This document shows, in pieces, positions 33,550-46,461 of a stretch of 64,000 bases of DNA. Position 1 is the first letter of the stretch; each line of letters begins with the position of its first letter. This DNA is from Ignelater luminosus (Eukaryota > Arthropoda > Insecta > Coleoptera > Elateridae): the NCBI GenBank assembly GCA_011009095.1, contig VTPC01000029.1, positions 102,623 through 166,622 on the forward strand. The letters are read 5' to 3'. The notes under the pieces are model-generated. The model had not been told where the DNA came from and did no database searches. It saw only the letters and a list, made by a program, of their open reading frames with translations. The position numbers were made by a program, and so were the translations under genes.

Positions 33550-36034
33550 GTAAATGTTCCTCTTTTTTAATGGTCAAACATTCGCTTAATTGGAAACCAG
33601 AAAAAACCACTTCCTATGAAATCCCTTAACAAATTTTCGCAAATTAGACGTTGTGGATGAGATAATTTTGTTAAAACTGTTACAATAAAAAGTCATAAAC
33701 TGCATGAGTGTAAGAAATATTTAGTTTTATTATGTCTTTTTTTATTAGATCCTTAACATCTGCTCAGAGTTGTGTAGAGAACTGCAATTTTGGAGCAATA
33801 TATAAAACTTTTCGTGTTTATTTTTAAGATCAACTTTTTTATAGCGGCATTAAAGTATTACGCGGGATATCTTTATTTGCACTTTCTTATTTTGAAATAC
33901 ACATTAAAGTAATTAAATAAACAACATGCTTAAGATACCTTTGCTTAAATGCATAAAAGTGGTTGTTAATTCTATATTCAACTACGTGTAATGTTCATAA
34001 AACCTGCTGAGAAAGGAAGCGAGAATGGAAAAGAGGAACTTCTATTGAAACTGACCTTTAAAAATTTTTTTAATGAGTCTTCACTATGTGTTCGCTGCAT
34101 GTAATGGAGGTGAGATACTAATTTCCTAATTTCTAATTACAGCCTAATACTTTTGACAGTTCATGTATGAACAAAAAGCCAAAAACTCAACGCAATCAAG
34201 ACTATTAATACACTCAATCGCAAAATAAACGCATGAAATAGTGTAAAGGGGCGAGTCAACGCTGATTGTGGAAACTGATAATTCGATCGCCGTCCGTCCT
34301 CGGAAAACTGGAAAGATACCAGCTTAGGTCCTTATCGAAGTGGAGTATCTTTAAATTCAGTTCCATAGCAATGATTTAGAACCCTATCAGCGTGACCTTC
34401 CTAGAAGTAGACTCCGCACAAAAATGACTTGAATAAAAATGTGATTTGATAAGAATAGTACAATTCACTGAGAAATTTCTATTCTTGATGCAAGTAACAT
34501 CTAATATTATTTAACTTTAACAAGAGAAAAATTCGTGTTTCTGTTTATTTTCGATTTGAACAGCCAGCTAAGTTTCAATTTAGTATACAGTGAGTCCAGT
34601 ATAAATAGGTACAACTGGAACATTTGACATAAGACACTTATTAAGTAGATAACTGACTCCTTTGTTAACAAAACGCGTTTTTATAATACCTCTGTAGAAA
34701 TCTAAAAACACTAATGTAAACTCTTTAAAATTGTTCACTTGTATCGTTCTCAAATGTGACTGAATTATATTATAACGCTCTTGTCAGAAAATTGCTACTG
34801 CTATTTACTCTCAATTCTTAATTTTAATTTCTCTTAAATTAACAGCTTCCATAATTTAGGCCTTAATAATTTTGAATTATTCTATTCATGAAAAAGACCC
34901 AAACATCTGAATTCAAAAAAAGTCTAATTTGTCTTTCAATTTTTGTTCTTTGGTTTCGCTTCCCTAGTTAGATAAGATTTTTCAAGTGTGAATATTCTTC
35001 AGGTTCCTCCCAAATTTAAAATTTGCCTAATCGTTTGTTTATCAGAACGAACTCTTTGATCTAAACATAGCGGTTCAAGAGTAGGTGATCTTCCTTTTAT
35101 GACCCCTCAAGATGTCGTTTCAATTCGCCTTGTGCCCCATACTAAGAAAGACTACTATGATCAATAGTCAGTTCATAATAACAGCAAGATAAAGATCATA
35201 ACTTAGAGCTACCAACTTGATGATGATTAGAATTTAAATGAAAGGATCATTTCATACAAGCAGAAGCCTATTCCACTAAACTTTTCACTAATTTTTACTT
35301 TGAACTTTACAAACTTTTTGATAAATTGTTATTTATTTATCTGAAAGATAGTTTTTGTGTGAACGAAGTATCGTTATTTTGCTGCTAGTAAATAACGACT
35401 AATTTCTCCAACGCAGAAAACGGGAGGGTGGGTTCAATCAAAAACTAGTGTCTGCAATAAAGTTAAATTAGATTTAGTTCAAATGTTCAAAGTTTACTTT
35501 ATGTAAACTATAAGAACGCCATTTACTGACAGCATATCACAGTAGTGCTTGGCTTAACGAAAGGAATTCAGATAAATTACTTAAATTATTTAAATTAATT
35601 ACAGTTTTCTGCACAACTAACAATCTTGAACGTTCTTGGCGAAGAAAACTACATGTACTGGCATCGCTTAGCAAAAATACTTTTAAAATTAGCAAAATTG
35701 AAAGTGATTTGTGTAGAACCCACTTTGCTTGATCACCATTTACATTTAATGATTTAAGTTTGCGAATTCGTTTCGAAAAGTCATATTCGAAGTTCATAAT
35801 TCAAACAAATAATTTTGTAAAATGATTTTTAAAAGCATTTCATAAGACGGATTACTTCATCAAAAGTAATTTTTAAACTTTCATCTTTGTTAGTAATTTT
35901 TGTAAGTGGATATTAGTTTTTATGACAAACCAAAAGGGAACGCCGCTTATGGCTGTCTAGCGGTTGAGACGTCTTTACTGACTGATTGGCATTCAAAGTT
36001 TCTGTCAGAAAATACTATTATAAGCGATACATTA
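33550..36034. other. presumed intron; no gene seen
   Basis: AT-rich DNA without a supported exon. The open frame at 35537-35797 (minus) has no family signature. Confidence 0.4.
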
Positions 36035-36522
36035 TACAGGGTCGCTAAAAAGTATGGAAACACGCTACCTCCGCAGAAACGATAAGAGATAAACAAATAA
36101 AACTTGGAGAGTTAAAAGTAGGTATTTTTTGCCATGTTTTGCAAAGGTAATTAAAAACAAATTTCATTTGTCTATCTCTTACCGTTTTTGCAGGAGCAGC
36201 GTGTTTCCATACTTTTTAATAGGGAAACCCCCGACAAAAGAATAGCGATTATCTCCGAAACCTTTCAAGATAAGTATAGCAATTCTTACATCGTTGAACT
36301 TGTCTTGATAATCCCTATCCAAATACGGGGTCATATACAAGGTGTTCCATTAAAACAAATTCAATATGGCGGCCGTACGACAAAACAATTGAAGATTTGT
36401 TTTTAATTACTTTTGCAAAACATGGCAAAAAATACCTACTTTAAGCTCTCCAAGTTTCATTGGTCTATCTCTTACTGTTTCTGCGGGGGTAACGTGTTTC
36501 CATACGTTTTAGCGACCCTGTA
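36035..36522. mobile_element. 488-bp nested palindromic MITE
   Basis: The left end TACAGGGTCGCTAAAAAGTA is complementary to the right end (ACGTTTTAGCGACCCTGTA). The inverted arms extend about 130 bases. A third, partial inverted copy of the arm (GTCTATCTCTTACCGTTTTT) lies inside at about 36168-36222, so the element is a palindrome within a palindrome. The unique centre (36223-36390) includes ACAAGGTGTTCCATTAAAAC, which resembles yet another transposon end. There is no transposase. Confidence 0.8.
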
Positions 36523-37780
36523 TGTCAGCACACGATTCAGAATCAAGTTTCAAGTTAACTGTGAAATTTACAAGACTAATAAATAAAATAGGTTTGGACT
36601 CTGTCTTTCAAGTCGGGCTCGATCATTGCCAAACTAGCCACTTAAAAATCAATCAAGTAAAAAACAAAGAAGTTTTAATACGATCTTATCTTTGAAACGG
36701 GCCTAACCTAACATATATACGTCGCGCAGGATTTCCTTATGTCAACTTTAACACGATTACCACGTCATAAACTGGACTAACAGTCTAATTACTAAATACT
36801 GACAATAAAACTAGGAAGGTCTAATCCTTGAGTACAACTTATGGATTTCCAAACGAGGAACTGTTGCGGCCTTCAACAAGTTCAAACATGCAGAAAAACC
36901 TAGTACCGTGGTTTAAAACTTGAAAACTTGACAATAGCATTGTCTAATTCTGAAAAGGAATTTTGTTTGGAGTGCAGATAATAGATAAAGATAAACTGAA
37001 AATACGATACAATTAAATAGGTTTTATACAGAACTGTATTTTAAAATGCTTGAGATTCAAACAAAAAAAAATTAAAATGTGTTAACTTAAAATACACGGC
37101 GTTTTGAAAATGAGTGCAAATACTTGGCAGATGCATTTTCCCACAAAACTTAAACCTTTCTTGTCATATAGCCTTTTTTCTTAAAGCACACCGTTTCCGA
37201 GATACAAGGTGTCAAAGTTCCATTTAAAATCTCGTTTTCTCAATTTTTCAAGACCAAAATGAGATATCGGATGAAATTTGCTACATGTCTGTTACTCTAA
37301 AGTGTCTACTATTTTACGTTAGTTTTACGTTTGGTATTCTTACTAGAGGCGTAGAAATGGGGATGGGCTAGCCCCCTACGCTAGAGAAATTGTTACTCAA
37401 GTAACTACTCGCTCCATCGTCTGAAACAAATGACGATTTAATAAAAATCAACGATGATGCTACTTACAATTAGTTCTGTTTTGCAACAAATAAACTTTAT
37501 TTCACGGTCTAACTAATTAAGGAGCTTTTATGCAAAACCGAATAAATCCACTTTAGTAGTTTCCTAGAAAAGAGCATTTTGTTGGACAGGGTAAACAATG
37601 AAAAATAATAAAAAGTTTTTCCCTTCTAGTTGGGTGCTTTTTGATGAGAATAAAATGTAGTATGTCTTGTTAAAATCTTAGCAGATACGCCAGGAAATAA
37701 TATGGATTTATCTGGGTTTGCTGGAAAAGTACCTTATTTATTTCAATTGAATGAAAAGCTTGAATAAAGTTTGTAGGGCA
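36523..37780. other. no gene; repeat-like sequence
   Basis: AT-rich. The stretch at about 37085-37270 (ACACGGCGTTTTGAAAATGA, CCGTTTCCGAGATACAAGG) has the wording of common insect DNA-transposon ends but no clear partner. Confidence 0.35.
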
Positions 37781-39300
37781 TCTCCTTCTTTCAAATATTC
37801 GCATCTCTCTCCATCGCTGTCATGATCCTCTTGTTCATCGTCTTTATCGTTTTGAATCTCAGATGTAGACAAAATTTTTTTGAACCAATCCAAATTTTCT
37901 TGGCTTCCCAGTTAATCAGCCAGTTTTGTCCCGATATCTTAATAGCGCCTAGTTCTAAATATAACTTATAAAATCTATCTGTTGATTCGATAGTGGGATT
38001 TCTTTTTAGGACCTTTTCCACTCTACCAAACGCTCGATCAGCCGGCATCAAGCTGTACCCCTAACAGGGTAGGTAAGATTTATTTGAATTACATTTTCAG
38101 GAGACTCATATTTCAACCAGTACAATAAGGCATAGACAATGTGGCTATTCTTATTCTGTCCTCCGCATCCATCACAGAACAACCTTATGCTCTTTTGCCT
38201 TGCAAAGATAGCCCATTCAAGTGCGAAATTTCTGTACAACCACGTGACGCTAAGTCTTCTAGGATTTTTGGAGTCCATCTAAACGCAACAGAATGAGTAT
38301 AAACTTGTTTGATGTGAATAGAAAGCTTGGCTAATGGGCGTTTGAGGAAGTGACTGTACTTGCTGAAGGTCAAAGCAAAAGCTAAAGGCATCTTCTGAAT
38401 TTTTCATCATTTGGTAAAAAGCCTTTTCCCTTTTAGTGTGAATACGATATTGTAGCAGAACTCCTTCTTTGTATTTGAATCCTTTTCAATTTTCATTAGA
38501 TGTTTTAGTCTTGTGCATTGACCGCAGCAATCTGATGCTGGGGATGAAAACTCTCTGTTGAACTTTGTCAGAAACACTTTTCTTAACATCAAATACGTAA
38601 CTTCATACTAAGTATCAACTGTATTGTTATATATCTTGTGCAGTTTAGATATGTTAAAATAAGAAGGTAAGTAAATCCTTTTGGATTTCGCTCTGTTACA
38701 TGGCTTTCCAGACCTCTAAGCTGTCCAATAAATTCTTTAACTTTTTCTCGTTTAGTAAAAGTTTTCGCACACATACGGTCGCCACCACGTTTTTCTTTTA
38801 GCGCTTCCCCTGGACTAATAGTTTTTGCTGCATGACTGATTCTGTGAACTGCTAACCCAAGCACACATTGAAAAATTTCTTGATATACCCTAACACCTGT
38901 GTTGTCTCGTTCTAAAAAGTAAACTATGTTAAGTGATTGTGTTTTTGGCTCATTTTTTATACGTCTTTTTCTTGCTGTTTGAAGAACAGACATCATGTGG
39001 CAAAGCTTCGTGTCTTGCTCAATTTTGTCTTGCGTCAAAGAACTACTTACGAATTAATTTTACATTACAGTTTCGAATTTTAGAACAAAAATACGTCTTT
39101 CCAGCATGATTGCATGGCCTCTTAAATTTCTTTAAATCTGGGTCTGCGTCTGAATATATATACGTTTAGGAATGTTAGATTACGGAAACCACAAAAGGAA
39201 ATTACTTCTTTCTTTTTTCTTCTACACATCTGGTTTCATGGTTTTTACGTCGCGTTCTACTGCCAACATTTGCATTTTTTACAAACGCTAGGTTATTCAT
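37781..39300 (-). pseudogene. DUF7869-type transposase-like gene, decayed
   Basis: Read on the minus strand from MNNLAFVKNANVGSRTRRK (39300): a Cys-containing exon (KRPCNHAGKTYFCSK), then GVRVYQEIFQCVLGLAVHRI, REKVKEFIGQLRGLESHV, KVFLTKFNREFSSPASDCC, DLQQVQSLPQTPISQAFYS, IRLFCDGCGGQNKN, and INLTYPVRG followed by MPADRAFGRVEKVLKRNPTI. These come in the order expected for the widespread insect DUF7869-type family, where the CDGCGGQNKN segment carries a candidate acidic active-site residue of an RNase-H-like fold. At least four frame changes (near 39040, 38590, 38410-38280 and 38050) break it. The family behaves as repeats and is probably transposon-derived; no inverted ends were recognised. Confidence 0.65.
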
Positions 39301-40390
39301 TTTAACTGATTTTACCACTATCTAAGCAATAACACACAAAAGAAATGTGATAAACCAAATTTCAGTCACCACGTTAACAGATTAGTAAGGTTAGATTATT
39401 ACAACGTACACTCTTTACCAGTCTACAAGAAAACTGTACCCATAAGAACATGCAACTCTCATGCCATCTGTGAAATAAGATTTTTATTAGTCCGTAAGGG
39501 AAAACTGTAAACGATGAAATAGGTTTACCGGATTTATTCTGTTTTGCTTGAACAAATGGATTTATTCGCTTTTGCTCAAAACTATCAGCTTTGAGATGCT
39601 TTTAATAAAGGATTTATTCGTTTTAACTTGAGAATAAGTACAGCTATAGAAAGCTGGTACAAGATTATATAGAAATGATGTGTGACTCATCTCTTTACCA
39701 AAATTGGATTTATTAGATTTTGCGCGAAAGCTTTTCAATTACGCAGTTTAAGCGATTCTTGAAGTAATTCGAGAAATGAAACTACCTAAATAGTATCACT
39801 GAAAAGAGAGAAATAATAGCTTTCACAGGAAATAATCAAAACATAGCCATTCCATTTAAAAAAATTAACTTCGATGTGACCAGTGACAAATGACAGTTAC
39901 CGTAAAAATTTAAGGTTTAAGTGTGCTTTTTTTGAATAGGTCGTATATTTTCAAAATAAAGAATTTATTCCATTTAACTGCACCACACTGGAAGACATCC
40001 ATTTACCAGCGAAGTCATGAATAGCTTGATCACATATTTTTTCTAAACACCTCATGGTTATGTTACAATGGGTTTCGATCTTGGGTGAGCAAACAATCAA
40101 ATCGGAATTGTGCTAAAAACTGATAAAAGTTTGTTACTTATAAGTAAAACGCGAAAAAATATACACTATAAAAATACGAAATATGCAAATTATATGCACT
40201 AAAAAACGGCAAAATATGCTCTAATATGCGTTTATAAATGGATATGTGCAGTAATAGGGTTATCATATAAAAATAAAAGAAATAAAGAAGGAACTATTAG
40301 TTATTATTTGTTTATTTATTTATTTCTTTATTGAAATATACGAAGGTAGGTACAAACAATATCTGAGAAATATAACTATACAGAGGTTTT

Positions 40391-40411
40391 ATTAATAATA
40401 ATAATAATAAT
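40391..40411 (+). repeat. TAA microsatellite
   Basis: Run of ATA/TAA units in the 3' part of the hAT remnant. Confidence 0.7.
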
Positions 40412-40439
40412 TACGTGTTTTCACATGTCTAATTCTTTC

Positions 40440-41457
40440 CACTGCAATAGACAATCATATGTTTTTCAAAATCGCCGATTAAAAAAGACTGCCTTCTATC
40501 TGTTAACATATTTTTGTACCACGAGAAAGAACGCTCCACGTCGCATGATGTGGTAATTTCACTCACTTATCATGAATAGTTGTACAGCCAGAAACAATAT
40601 TGCATACATTTTTGATTTTTTCATATCCAGAATTATTATTTAAAACCGTTAAAAATTTTTGTGAAATAGTTTGTTCTATTTGATGGGGTACAGACTTACA
40701 CCTTTCTTCTAAATTTTCGACTAAATTTAGTGATTCTGTTAAGGGCAAACCAGCAGTTTCTAATTTTGTCAATACTGGAATGAAACACGAGTAGTGGCAT
40801 TTAATGAAAGCCAGATCGTTTGCAATCTGTTTATTCTCAAATAAGTTTTTACGTTCTGCTATAGCAACAGAATCTGCAACAAAATCTGAGAAAAATTCTT
40901 TCCGCTTTACGAAATTGTCTACATAAAAAACAACTGCCCCAACCAACTAAATTTGGAAAAACATCTTTATATCTTTGTATCCTTAGAGGAGCTTTAACAA
41001 AGCTGTTATCAGATTTATATTGTTCACGAATAGCTTCTGCTACCCTGTTAATACCATGAGCTAAACAAGTTAAGAAAATCATGTTAGGTTAAAATATTTT
41101 AAGTAACTGAGCTGCTTTAATCATGTAAGGTGCAGCATCGAGCAGCATTAAAAGCAGATTTTCTGTAGGTACAGGTTCTGAGAGAAAAAGTTTGCTAAAC
41201 TTTCGTTAATAAACCTGGCTATCGTTAAGTTGTTTGTTTTTTCCAACTGTTTAACGCTAATTAAGTGTGGTTGTGACGGACCATTTTTGTCTAGTGTGCC
41301 TATAATTAAATTTGCCACATAACGTCCCATCGAGTCGGTAGTCTCATCAGCAGCAATCCAAAATTCATGTCCGGCAATTTTATGTTTAATCTCAGTAACT
41401 GTTTTTTCGTACAGTAAATCTACATATTTTTTGCGTAAGGTAGATTCACTGGGAATA
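40440..41457 (-). pseudogene. hAT-like transposase, decayed
   Basis: Minus-strand order: RHIPSESTLRKKYVDLLYEK, GHEFWIAADETTDSMGRYVA (first acidic active-site region, DETTD), then MIFLTCLAHGINRVAEAIRE (the CLAHxxN segment), FPNLVGWGS, a helical stretch with FIKCHYSCFIPVLTKLE, and the C-terminal dimerisation motif SCDVERSFSWYKNML with MIVYCSGKN. Frameshifts and stops lie at about 41160, 40850-40950 and 40563, and parts between the first two segments are missing. This is the insect hAT lineage often annotated as a DUF659-like or CGG-repeat-binding-like protein. Not functional as read. Confidence 0.7.
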
Positions 41458-41690
41458 TGCCTGTCGCATTATTATTCTAGAAACTGTTTGAACGGCAAAC
41501 TATCTAATTTCTTTAAAGGAATATTAGAAGCAAGAGTTTTAAAAAGAAAGTTTTTTTGTAGGCGTGTTATTAAAAATAAATCTAAAAATATGCATTTAAT
41601 ATTCGCCGATTAAAGCAAATATGCACATATATGCATTTATGCACGACTTTCTCTAAATATGCAAAAATATGCCAAATAAAACTGAGATAA

Positions 41691-44606
41691 ATGGAGTCCT
41701 CGTGACCTAATTCGTATAGATAGACTCTTGGTCTAGGAATATCCGAGTTTTTTCAAGATTGCTCAGACAAGTAACGTTTAGAATTTCCAGATATAAGTGG
41801 GATTTTGTACTTGGATAACCACTTACATGTTTCTTCTAAAACTAAATATTCGTATTAATAAAACTGATACTCATAACCTTTTCTGCTTATTATGTTTTTT
41901 ATTTTAAGATAATCAATTTTCTGTTTTCAAATACACTAATAAATTTAGTAATTTTTCATAAAGGGCACGCGAACTAAAAACATCTAAAAATAAGAAACAA
42001 ATGCTAAATATAGTATTCCAGTGTCGTACCAATCTAAAAAAGACATAAATAATAGGAAATGAAGAAGAAATATTATGTCCTGTACAGGATTGCAAATCAC
42101 ACGGTCGATTTCCGTTGGGAGTAAATTCATTTTTTAACGTAAATAGCGAAAATACACCTCCAAGTATTTCATTCACAGCTTTTGTTTTTTTGGGAAATAT
42201 ATTTATATTTAAATTAGGTTAGTTTCAACAGTGGCAGTTTCAAAGAATATAAAACATGTCAGTTATAGTACCTCTGAAGAATATTTATTACCTAATGATT
42301 TTAAATTGTTATTTTCTGTTATCCAGCTTTTGAATGCTGGAGCTATAACAAACTTTGAGGCTTTCATTAAGAAAGGAATAAAGGAAGAGTTTAATATCAA
42401 AATAAATTTGACCCTTAGGTAATTTATTTAACAAAAAGCAATATCGAGATGGTGGTTTCCGAATGAATAAGTGGTCACCAATTAAATTTACAAACGTAAA
42501 CCAATTTAATCCCTCTTCCACCTTCCCTTTTAATATTCATTTCACTATCTAACTTATCCTTGGATCGTTAAACACTTTGTTCACGCACAAGGATCAGATT
42601 GTTACCTATCTAAGGGTATTTATACTCATGTCCGTTGGATTCATGAACGGTTTAGTTGTTAAAACTTTGGTTATTGTAACATAGAGGTTCAAATGAAATG
42701 AGTTTCAGAGGGAATAGATCGTTTTGTTTGTCGATAAATTGAATACCGAAATTAATTTTACATCAAAGTGGCCTGAAATTGTATTGGAAGTACATGTATT
42801 GAAAGGAATTCTATGTGTATTGTTTCAGATTGAAATTTACATAATTATCTAAAAAGTTTTTTTATTGAAAAGAATATTTTTTCTTTTTAAATTGAAATTC
42901 TTTTACAAAATCTACTTTTTTTGAAACACCTGATAAAGCACGAATCGTACAATATATAAATCATTTTTTCATTTCCTCTTTTACAGCACGTATTTCCTCC
43001 ACAAAGAGAAGTAAAAAAGAAAACTGCGAGATGCAAAGCTTCTCCGTTTATTTTTTCTCTTTATTTTATTTTATTTTGGGTAGAATCAATAAACCACAGA
43101 AATTGTTTATAGTTATTTATTGAAAATTGCAACTGAAAGCTGTAAAGATTCATTTTATATGCAACTTGATGAGACCATCCAGCCCTTAACTACCTACTCG
43201 GTTGTTAATGTTCTATGCCACTTCAGAAGAGCTTGAGTTAACTCTCTATCTTTTCTCGCTAGTTTTAATAAAGTTATTTGTTCTGTACTGAAATGGCCTT
43301 TGGGCCACGCTAAGGTTGTTGCTTTCTGTCCCAATTATTGAAACCGAAAATTGCCGTCGAAACACTATAATAACACTCTTACTTTTAAAACTTCTTTAGT
43401 TCTTGAGGACTACGTTTTATATTTTTGGTTTCATCTTAAAAAGTAATTAACTTTTGTTGATTAAAGGAGTTTTTGCTTTTGTGATACATCCTAACGAAGT
43501 TATAATTCACTTCCCTAATGGCGCATTTTCTTACGGTACTGCACAATACAAGCTAACAATTTAAATAAAATACAGCTAAAGCATAAAGCTGATAAAATAA
43601 GCAATTAATTAGTGTAGAGGAAACTGCTTTTAAAAAGGCAGGTACATTTTCAGATTATTTTGAATAAAATTCATATTCTTACAGAAATTAGCGTAGTGAT
43701 GACATTTTATAGTACTTTTGATCAATCTTACAATCTTGATTTAAGTACCTCTCTAATTACCTTTAAACATTGAAAGAATGTCAGTGTAGAAACGTATTAC
43801 ATAATTAAAAACTTTGTTTATAATTAGGGAGCGGAATTCAGGTCGTCATTTGAGAGACGGCTTTTAGAAAGAACAAATTTGTTTTACAATAAAGTTTCAA
43901 AATAAATCATTTTAAAATGAAATTTCACAATAACAAGGTCTACATGTTTAAGAAATTTAAGCTTGCAAAGTAAAATACAATAATACTATGCACGAGAATT
44001 TGTTTCATAACGTCACCCAATACCTAAATTAAAACGTGGTTTTGACGTCATGGTGACCTAATCTCCTGCCCCTATTTATGATTTACTAGTCCTAAGTCGG
44101 AGACAGATAAGGTTTAAATTATTTTTGCAATATGATGACGATGACAGATATAACTAAATAGATTCGATTCACATGTCTAAAATTTAACAATTTCATCCAA
44201 ATCAATAAGTTCCAGCCACTGAAATAGCATCTCTAAGCCCAATAATCGACTGACAAATCAAATGCTTTAACTATGAAGAAAAATACTTTTGTTTACATTT
44301 CCATGTTTCTTCTGCAAGTATTTGAGGTGTTCAACATGTGTGCAGGAAAGCAGATAGGTTGGTAGCCGTTATAAGGAAAGTTATTACAAATATGTTTAAA
44401 ATTCCGAAAATCGAATAAAAAGTAGTGTATTTCATTTAAAAAAAATTAGTTAGGTTACGCCACCTGGCGGTGACGCATTTAAATTAAAAACTTTTTATCC
44501 CAAAATATGTGCCCCTACCTTACATTTATAACAAAGTTTTCAAAATTTTAAAATCTGCATTCGTTCCCGAGATATCGCGGTGTCCCATTTCTCGCTGAAC
44601 ACACTA
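41691..44606. other. no gene supported
   Basis: AT-rich DNA. The frames at 41913-42176 (minus) and 42231-42422 (plus) show no recognisable family. At about 44440-44605 the wording (CCTGGCGGTGACGCA, CCGAGATATCGCGGTGTCCC) suggests another worn repeat directly left of the foldback element. Confidence 0.4.
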
Positions 44607-46461
44607 TACAGGGTGAGTTTTTTCCGATGTTTAGTATGGGGATCTCGAAAACTAGCAGAGATAGAGAGATGATTAAATGGGGAAAGAATTGTAGTTTTAC
44701 GAGCTTAATTTAATGAGCTTCTTGTTTTTTAGAAAAAATGCATGGCTAACTAGATATCTCGCAAAGATAGTTTTTTTGTTATTTTGTTCAGTGCCTATAG
44801 CTCTGGTATTATTGACTTGAGAAAAAATGTATAAAAGAAAAAGTTGTAGGTAATTATGTGCTTAATAATACAGTCTAACCAAATTTTTTATTTAAGCTAT
44901 AATTTTTGAGTTATGACACAAGCTTGTGTTTTTTCTAATGGAAACCATAGTCGCCTATGACTTATAAAAAAGGTCCTTTTTCAACCATTCTAACGATATA
45001 CCACTTGACATAGTTATTTTTATAAATAAATAAATTATAGCTTCTTTTTCTTTTCATTTTCAAACTGTTCAAGTAGTACGCTATGGAAACAATTGATAGA
45101 TGTGCATCGTGTTTAATAATAAAATTTAAGTTAGTTATTAAAATTTTTCTTTTAATTTCGAAATTATAGACATAATTATTTTGATGTGAAATTTTTATTC
45201 CGCTGGAGTTACAATTTTAAATAAAAATATTTCTGAGAAACTAATAAACAGGGAATGACAAACGATAAATTAAGAAAAAATAAAAGAAATTAGGATATAA
45301 ATAAAATAGTACCAAAACAACGTAATTGACGTAAGTAAAGTATTTAAGGTAAGTGAACAAAGCAGAGTTAGATAAAAATAGGTACTTCAGTCATTGATGT
45401 AACTAAAAACTAAAAATGCTGTTAACATAGTATGCTATGGAAACAATTAACAGATGCAAACGACAATTACCTGGTGACAGATGCAAATCATTTAGTTTCT
45501 AATTAATGTTGATTTTGGGTTCGTAAATTTTTTTAATCAAGAAAAGCGTGATATGATTGAGTGTTACATTTTGTGTCATAAAAATGGAAAGATAGGGTAT
45601 ATCAAAAGTCGTACGACACAGTAGATGAACTTAGAGAAACTGTACTAGAAGTTTTTGCTAATATTGATGTACGTTTCGTTAGAAAAGCAACAAATTCGGT
45701 TTTAAAAAGGTGTAACTTGTACATTAATCATAATGTTGGACCTTTTAAACATGTTTAGCCTTAAATACTTTACTTGCTTTAATTATGTTGTTTTGGTACT
45801 GCTTTATATTCTAATTTCCTTTATATTTCTTAATTTATCGTTTGTCATTCTCAGTTTATTGGTTTCTCAGAAATTATTTTTATTTAAAATAACTATGTTT
45901 ATAATTTCGAAATTAAAATAAAAATTTTAATAACTAACTTATTATTATTAGACGCAATGCGCGCATCTATCAATTGTTTCCATAGCGTACTACTTGAACA
46001 GTTCGAAAATACAAAGAAAAACAGGCCATAATTTATTTATTTATAATAATAACTATATCAAGTGGTATATTGTTAGAATCGTCGAGAAAAGACCTTTTTC
46101 ATTAAGTCATGGCCGACTATGGTTTCCATTAGAAAAAACACAAGCTTGTATCATAACTCAAAAATTACAGCTAAAATAAAAATTTTAGTTAAACTGTATT
46201 ATTAAGCACATAATTAGTTACAACTTTTTCCTTTACACATTTTTTCTAAAGTCAATAATAACAGAGCTATAAGCACCAAACAAAATAACAAAAAAATTAT
46301 TTTTTGCGAGATATCTAGTTAGCCATGCATTTTTTCCAAAAAACTAAAAGCTTATTAAATTGAGCTCCTAAAACCGTAATTCTTTCCCCATTTAATCGTC
46401 TCTCTACCTCCGCTAGTTTCCGAGATCCCCATACTAAACATCGAAAAAAACTCACCCTGTA
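44607..46461. mobile_element. 1855-bp foldback DNA transposon with arms of about 745 bp
   Basis: TACAGGGTGAGTTTTTTCCG at the left is answered by its complement at the right end, and the inverted match continues inward (for example GTACGCTATGGAAACAATTG at about 45075 and its complement near 45970) to about 45350 and 45720. TA flanks both ends (44605-44606 and 46462-46463). A third, direct copy of the GCTATGGAAACAATT motif lies in the centre at about 45432. The only coding trace is the end of a transposase at 45588-45758. Confidence 0.85.
45588..45758 (+). pseudogene. C-terminal tail of a mariner/IS630-related transposase
   Basis: A short GYIKS in one frame shifts by one base into YDTVDELRETVLEVFANIDV, then RFVRKATNSVLKRCNLYINH and NVGPFKHV before a stop. 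This matches the usual ending of an insect IS630-related transposase group (WGYIKSxVYxTxxxxLRxRI..., then a helix ending in xRxxxCIxxNGGxFEHL). It lies in the centre of the foldback element and probably names its autonomous parent. Confidence 0.5.

Larger units (their letters stand above)
40140..41690 (-). mobile_element. hAT-family element remnant with ATATGCA-rich flanks
   Basis: The transposase remnant at 40440-41457 is bracketed by clusters of ATATGC/ATATGCA motifs at about 40170-40250 and 41585-41675. Repeated short subterminal motifs of this kind are typical hAT transposase binding sites. Exact ends and an 8-bp target duplication could not be fixed by eye. Confidence 0.5.

Noticed and set aside
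35537..35797. Minus-strand open frame considered as a hAT C-terminal dimerisation end
   Set aside because: The ERSFS-type motif is absent and the match is only a vague similarity of hydrophobic pattern.
45733..45921. Hydrophobic 62-residue open frame, possible small membrane protein
   Set aside because: Lies in the right arm of the foldback element; the sequence is mirrored in the left arm and is AT-rich non-coding DNA.
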